This document shows, piece after piece, positions 4,218 through 5,989 of a DNA stretch of 5,989 nucleotides. The stretch covers positions 1 through 5,989 of the forward strand of contig URYG01000195.1 in the NCBI GenBank assembly GCA_900551985.1, in the 5' to 3' direction. The notes under the pieces were generated by a model that saw nothing but the letters and a program-made list of their open reading frames with translations, searched no databases and had not been told where the DNA came from. Source of the stretch: an uncultured Prevotella sp. (lineage in GTDB: Bacteria > Bacteroidota > Bacteroidia > Bacteroidales > Bacteroidaceae). The position numbers were made by a program, and so were the translations under genes. The first letter of the stretch is position 1, and every line of letters begins with the position of its first letter.

Positions 4218-5765
4218 ATGAAGAAAATGAATTTGCTCGCAATGAGCTTGGTATCAGCAGCAGCGTTATCTTTCTCAAGCTGCAGTAACAATGATGATTT
4301 AGGTGGTGGCGCAGGTACACAGTCACAGGTTGATGGCTTCTATATGACATTGGCTATCCAGACTCCTACCAGCAATGGTACAAGAACAGTACCTGGTGCA
4401 GACAAAACTACATCAGCTTCAACTGAAGAGCAGACTGTAACCAAGGGTACATTCTTCTTGGTTGACCAGAAGGGTAGTGTTGCTTTCAGCCGCTACGTAG
4501 ATAGCTCATCTAAAAATGAAGATGAAAAATGGAATGGAGCAACCGAGAAACAGAATGGCACTAAGCTCATTAACATTAAGGTTGATAAGGTAGCAGCAGG
4601 AACAACCTATAAGGTTTACTTCTTGGCAGGTGATAACCAGGTTCCTGCAAACACAAACCCTACAACACACGTATTTACAGCAACATCACAGTTTGCTAAC
4701 CCATTTGCTTCAGCTAATAACTTTGCTATGTTCAACCAGAACGACGCAAATGTTGATGGTAATGGATACACCGTTGTTTTCACCAAAGATAATAAGGACA
4801 AGACAAACCCTGCTACAGTAACGTACACCAAGGGTTCTGTAGTAAAGGAGAAGGCTCCGATTGCAATTGAGCGCATTACCGCTCGTATCGATGCTCCAGC
4901 ATCTGGTGCAACAAATATCACTGCTACATATACTGGTAACAAAGAGCTTACTGAGGCTGTAAAAGAAGCAATGAAGGATGCAAGAGATAAGGTTAAGGGT
5001 ATCACATTGAGCAGATATGCGATTGTAAACCTGACCAACAAGGCTAACGTTATGCAGACTTGGGACAATAGTGCACTTTCTATTCCTGCTGGTATTGCAA
5101 TGTGGCAGCCAACAAAATCATTTGGTGGAGAAAAGCTATTTGCAGACGGTGGTTTCACAACTGTAACAGAAACTGCACACAACTACGTATTCGAGAACAC
5201 TTCTGCAGACCCTACAAAGATGTACTTCGAGTATAAGGTTACTTTGGATGATACAAAGTTTAAGAACAAGGCAGGCGAGGTTATGCCAGCAGATTATACA
5301 GAAACAGATCCTTATGCTGGTACATTCTATCGTTACAACAACATTATCTTCACAAGTTTTGCACAGATCTTCAACCACTATGCAGACGTAACAGATATCT
5401 TTGGTAAGGGCGTAGACGCAACAGCTATGAAGACTAACTTGGATAAGATCTTCGCTATGGCAGAGGGTACAGCAAAAGAGCAGGCTCTGGAGAAATTCCG
5501 CAATGACTACGACATCGAAGTATTCGTAAAGGGTTTGACTTACTATCGTCAGAACATCGTTGACAAGAACCTCTTGACAACAGGTCTGCCATTAATCCAG
5601 CGCAACACCATCTACAAGTTGACAGTAAACAATGTCTTCAATATTGGTGCACAGGTTCCTAATGGTGAGGATGAGATTGACAAGAAGTCTTTGTTCTACC
5701 TCAACGTAACAGTTTCTGTTAACCCTTGGGTTCTCAACACACAGGGTGTAGAGTTGGGTGACTAA
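4218..5765 (+). CDS. Mfa1-type major fimbrial subunit (lipoprotein fimbrillin)
   Basis: This 515-residue protein is likely the main structural subunit of a type V pilus. It opens with a lipoprotein signal peptide: a Lys-rich start, a hydrophobic core, then SFSSC with Cys22 as the lipidation site (Phe at -3 is less usual than Leu) and an acidic SNNDD tail. FimA/Mfa1 pilins travel as lipoproteins to the outer membrane and are cut after a basic residue before polymerising by strand exchange; Arg56 in NGTRTV is a plausible cleavage site. An N-terminal domain (about 40-215) shows alternating beta strands. After ERITARIDAP (218-227), typical of the domain boundary, comes a long C-terminal domain with QRNTIYKLTVNNV (461-473) and a final PWVLNTQGVEL, both typical of Mfa1-like pilins. 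Codons favour A/T endings (ACA, GTA, GCA) more than the upstream gene. Confidence is high for a fimbrillin, moderate for major rather than minor subunit. Confidence 0.85.
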   Translation: MKKMNLLAMSLVSAAALSFSSCSNNDDLGGGAGTQSQVDGFYMTLAIQTPTSNGTRTVPGADKTTSASTEEQTVTKGTFFLVDQKGSVAFSRYVDSSSKNEDEKWNGATEKQNGTKLINIKVDKVAAGTTYKVYFLAGDNQVPANTNPTTHVFTATSQFANPFASANNFAMFNQNDANVDGNGYTVVFTKDNKDKTNPATVTYTKGSVVKEKAPIAIERITARIDAPASGATNITATYTGNKELTEAVKEAMKDARDKVKGITLSRYAIVNLTNKANVMQTWDNSALSIPAGIAMWQPTKSFGGEKLFADGGFTTVTETAHNYVFENTSADPTKMYFEYKVTLDDTKFKNKAGEVMPADYTETDPYAGTFYRYNNIIFTSFAQIFNHYADVTDIFGKGVDATAMKTNLDKIFAMAEGTAKEQALEKFRNDYDIEVFVKGLTYYRQNIVDKNLLTTGLPLIQRNTIYKLTVNNVFNIGAQVPNGEDEIDKKSLFYLNVTVSVNPWVLNTQGVELGD

Positions 5766-5814
5766 TCCCAATCACTTCGCTTAAACGCAGAAACAGAAAA
5801 AAGATGAATGCTCC

Positions 5815-5833
5815 GGGGATGTACCCCATCCCC
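5815..5833 (+). terminator. Hairpin GGGGAT/ATCCCC after the pilin gene
   Basis: GGGGAT (5815-5820) pairs with ATCCCC (5828-5833) around GTACCCC. An alternative GGGG/CCCC pairing (5815-5818 with 5824-5827) competes. There is no T-tract, and it lies 49 bp after the pilin stop. A second, weaker stem (TCAAGA 5839-5844 with TCTTGA 5849-5854) follows. Confidence 0.45.
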
Positions 5834-5869
5834 CGATCTCAAGATAATTCTTGAAACAACAATACTCTC

Positions 5870-5903
5870 AATCTCCCGGGGGCTACCCCGCCTCCGGGAG
5901 ATT
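5870..5903 (+). terminator. Strong GC-rich hairpin (10-bp stem)
   Basis: AATCTCCCGG (5870-5879) pairs perfectly with CCGGGAGATT (5894-5903); the 14-nt loop contains further G and C runs. It is the most stable structure in the downstream region, but an A-rich rather than U-rich run follows. It may act as a transcript-end protector or a partial terminator limiting expression of genes beyond the pilin. Confidence 0.55.
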
Positions 5904-5926
5904 AAAAAAGAAAAAGATGATATTTG

Positions 5927-5969
5927 CCGCCAACAGATGGCGGGAACCCCTATCGTGCTGAATCAGCAC
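5927..5969 (+). promoter_or_regulatory. Paired short hairpins near the right edge
   Basis: CCGCCA (5927-5932) pairs with TGGCGG (5938-5943) around ACAGA. GTGCTG (5955-5960) pairs with CAGCAC (5964-5969) around AAT. Both are perfect 6-bp stems and overlap a 14-codon frame starting at ATG 5917. They may belong to the leader of a gene beginning beyond the window. Confidence 0.4.
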
Positions 5970-5989
5970 CACTCAACAAGAAAAAAAGG

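Larger units (their letters stand above)
5766..5989 (+). promoter_or_regulatory. Hairpin-rich region downstream of the pilin gene
   Basis: This 224-nt tail has no long gene. It contains hairpins at 5815-5833, 5839-5854, 5870-5903, 5927-5943 and 5955-5969, separated by A-rich stretches (5791-5803, 5904-5916, 5978-5987). Two very short frames follow A-rich stretches: 5804-5854 (16 codons) and 5917-5961 (14 codons). The series could stabilise the pilin mRNA, terminate most transcripts, or form the leader of the next fimbrial gene outside the window. Confidence 0.5.

Noticed and set aside
4616..5182. 188-residue minus-strand frame inside the pilin gene
   Set aside because: Hydrophobic Ala/Val/Ser-rich translation arising from A/T-ended pilin codons; the pilin motifs on the plus strand are decisive.
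1..5989. CRISPR array, insertion sequence or integrase
   Set aside because: No regularly spaced repeats, transposase motifs or terminal inverted repeats were found on either strand.

Overview
The window looks like a chromosomal segment of a member of the Bacteroidota, most likely a Prevotella/Segatella-type Bacteroidales. Three things point there. The gene families present (DUF3575, DUF3868 plus OmpA-like, and a Mfa1-type fimbrillin) are typical of that group. There are -7 boxes matching the Bacteroidota consensus TAnnTTTG. Start codons follow A/T-rich leaders rather than Shine-Dalgarno sequences. The species is inferred from style, not from a database match.

Layout from left to right. Positions 1-208 are the 3' end of a NAD(P)H-hydrate dehydratase gene (nnr/NAXD type, plus strand). 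It converges on a minus-strand gene (289-1281) for a membrane-anchored LuxR-type regulator with about six membrane helices. A perfect 24-bp hairpin at 219-274 separates the two. A 643-bp gap (1282-1924) carries two divergent promoters, A-tract-rich probably curved DNA, short tandem repeats, and a leader of about 280 nt in front of the plus-strand genes.

Three plus-strand envelope genes follow and read as the front half of a type V (FimA/Mfa1-like) pilus locus: a DUF3575 beta-barrel protein (1925-2509), a DUF3868/OmpA-like/TPR periplasmic protein (2551-3987), and a lipoprotein Mfa1-type major fimbrial subunit (4218-5765). The first two are 41 nt apart with no terminator between them, so they are probably cotranscribed. 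The pilin has its own structured 230-nt leader. The window ends in 224 nt of consecutive hairpins and A-rich spacers, which probably separate the abundant pilin message from accessory pilin genes beyond the edge.

Working model (inference). The divergent membrane regulator senses an envelope or external state and controls the pilus genes. The DUF3575 and DUF3868 proteins assist assembly or anchoring at the outer membrane. The lipoprotein pilin is exported, lipidated, trimmed near an Arg-containing site and polymerised. The most unusual signals are non-coding: a recurring ATAAGTAAAAGA leader motif, a repeated arrangement of an ATG closely followed by a hairpin, a small upstream ORF overlapping a hairpin at the DUF3575 start, and a G7 tract inside the regulator gene that could allow on/off switching.
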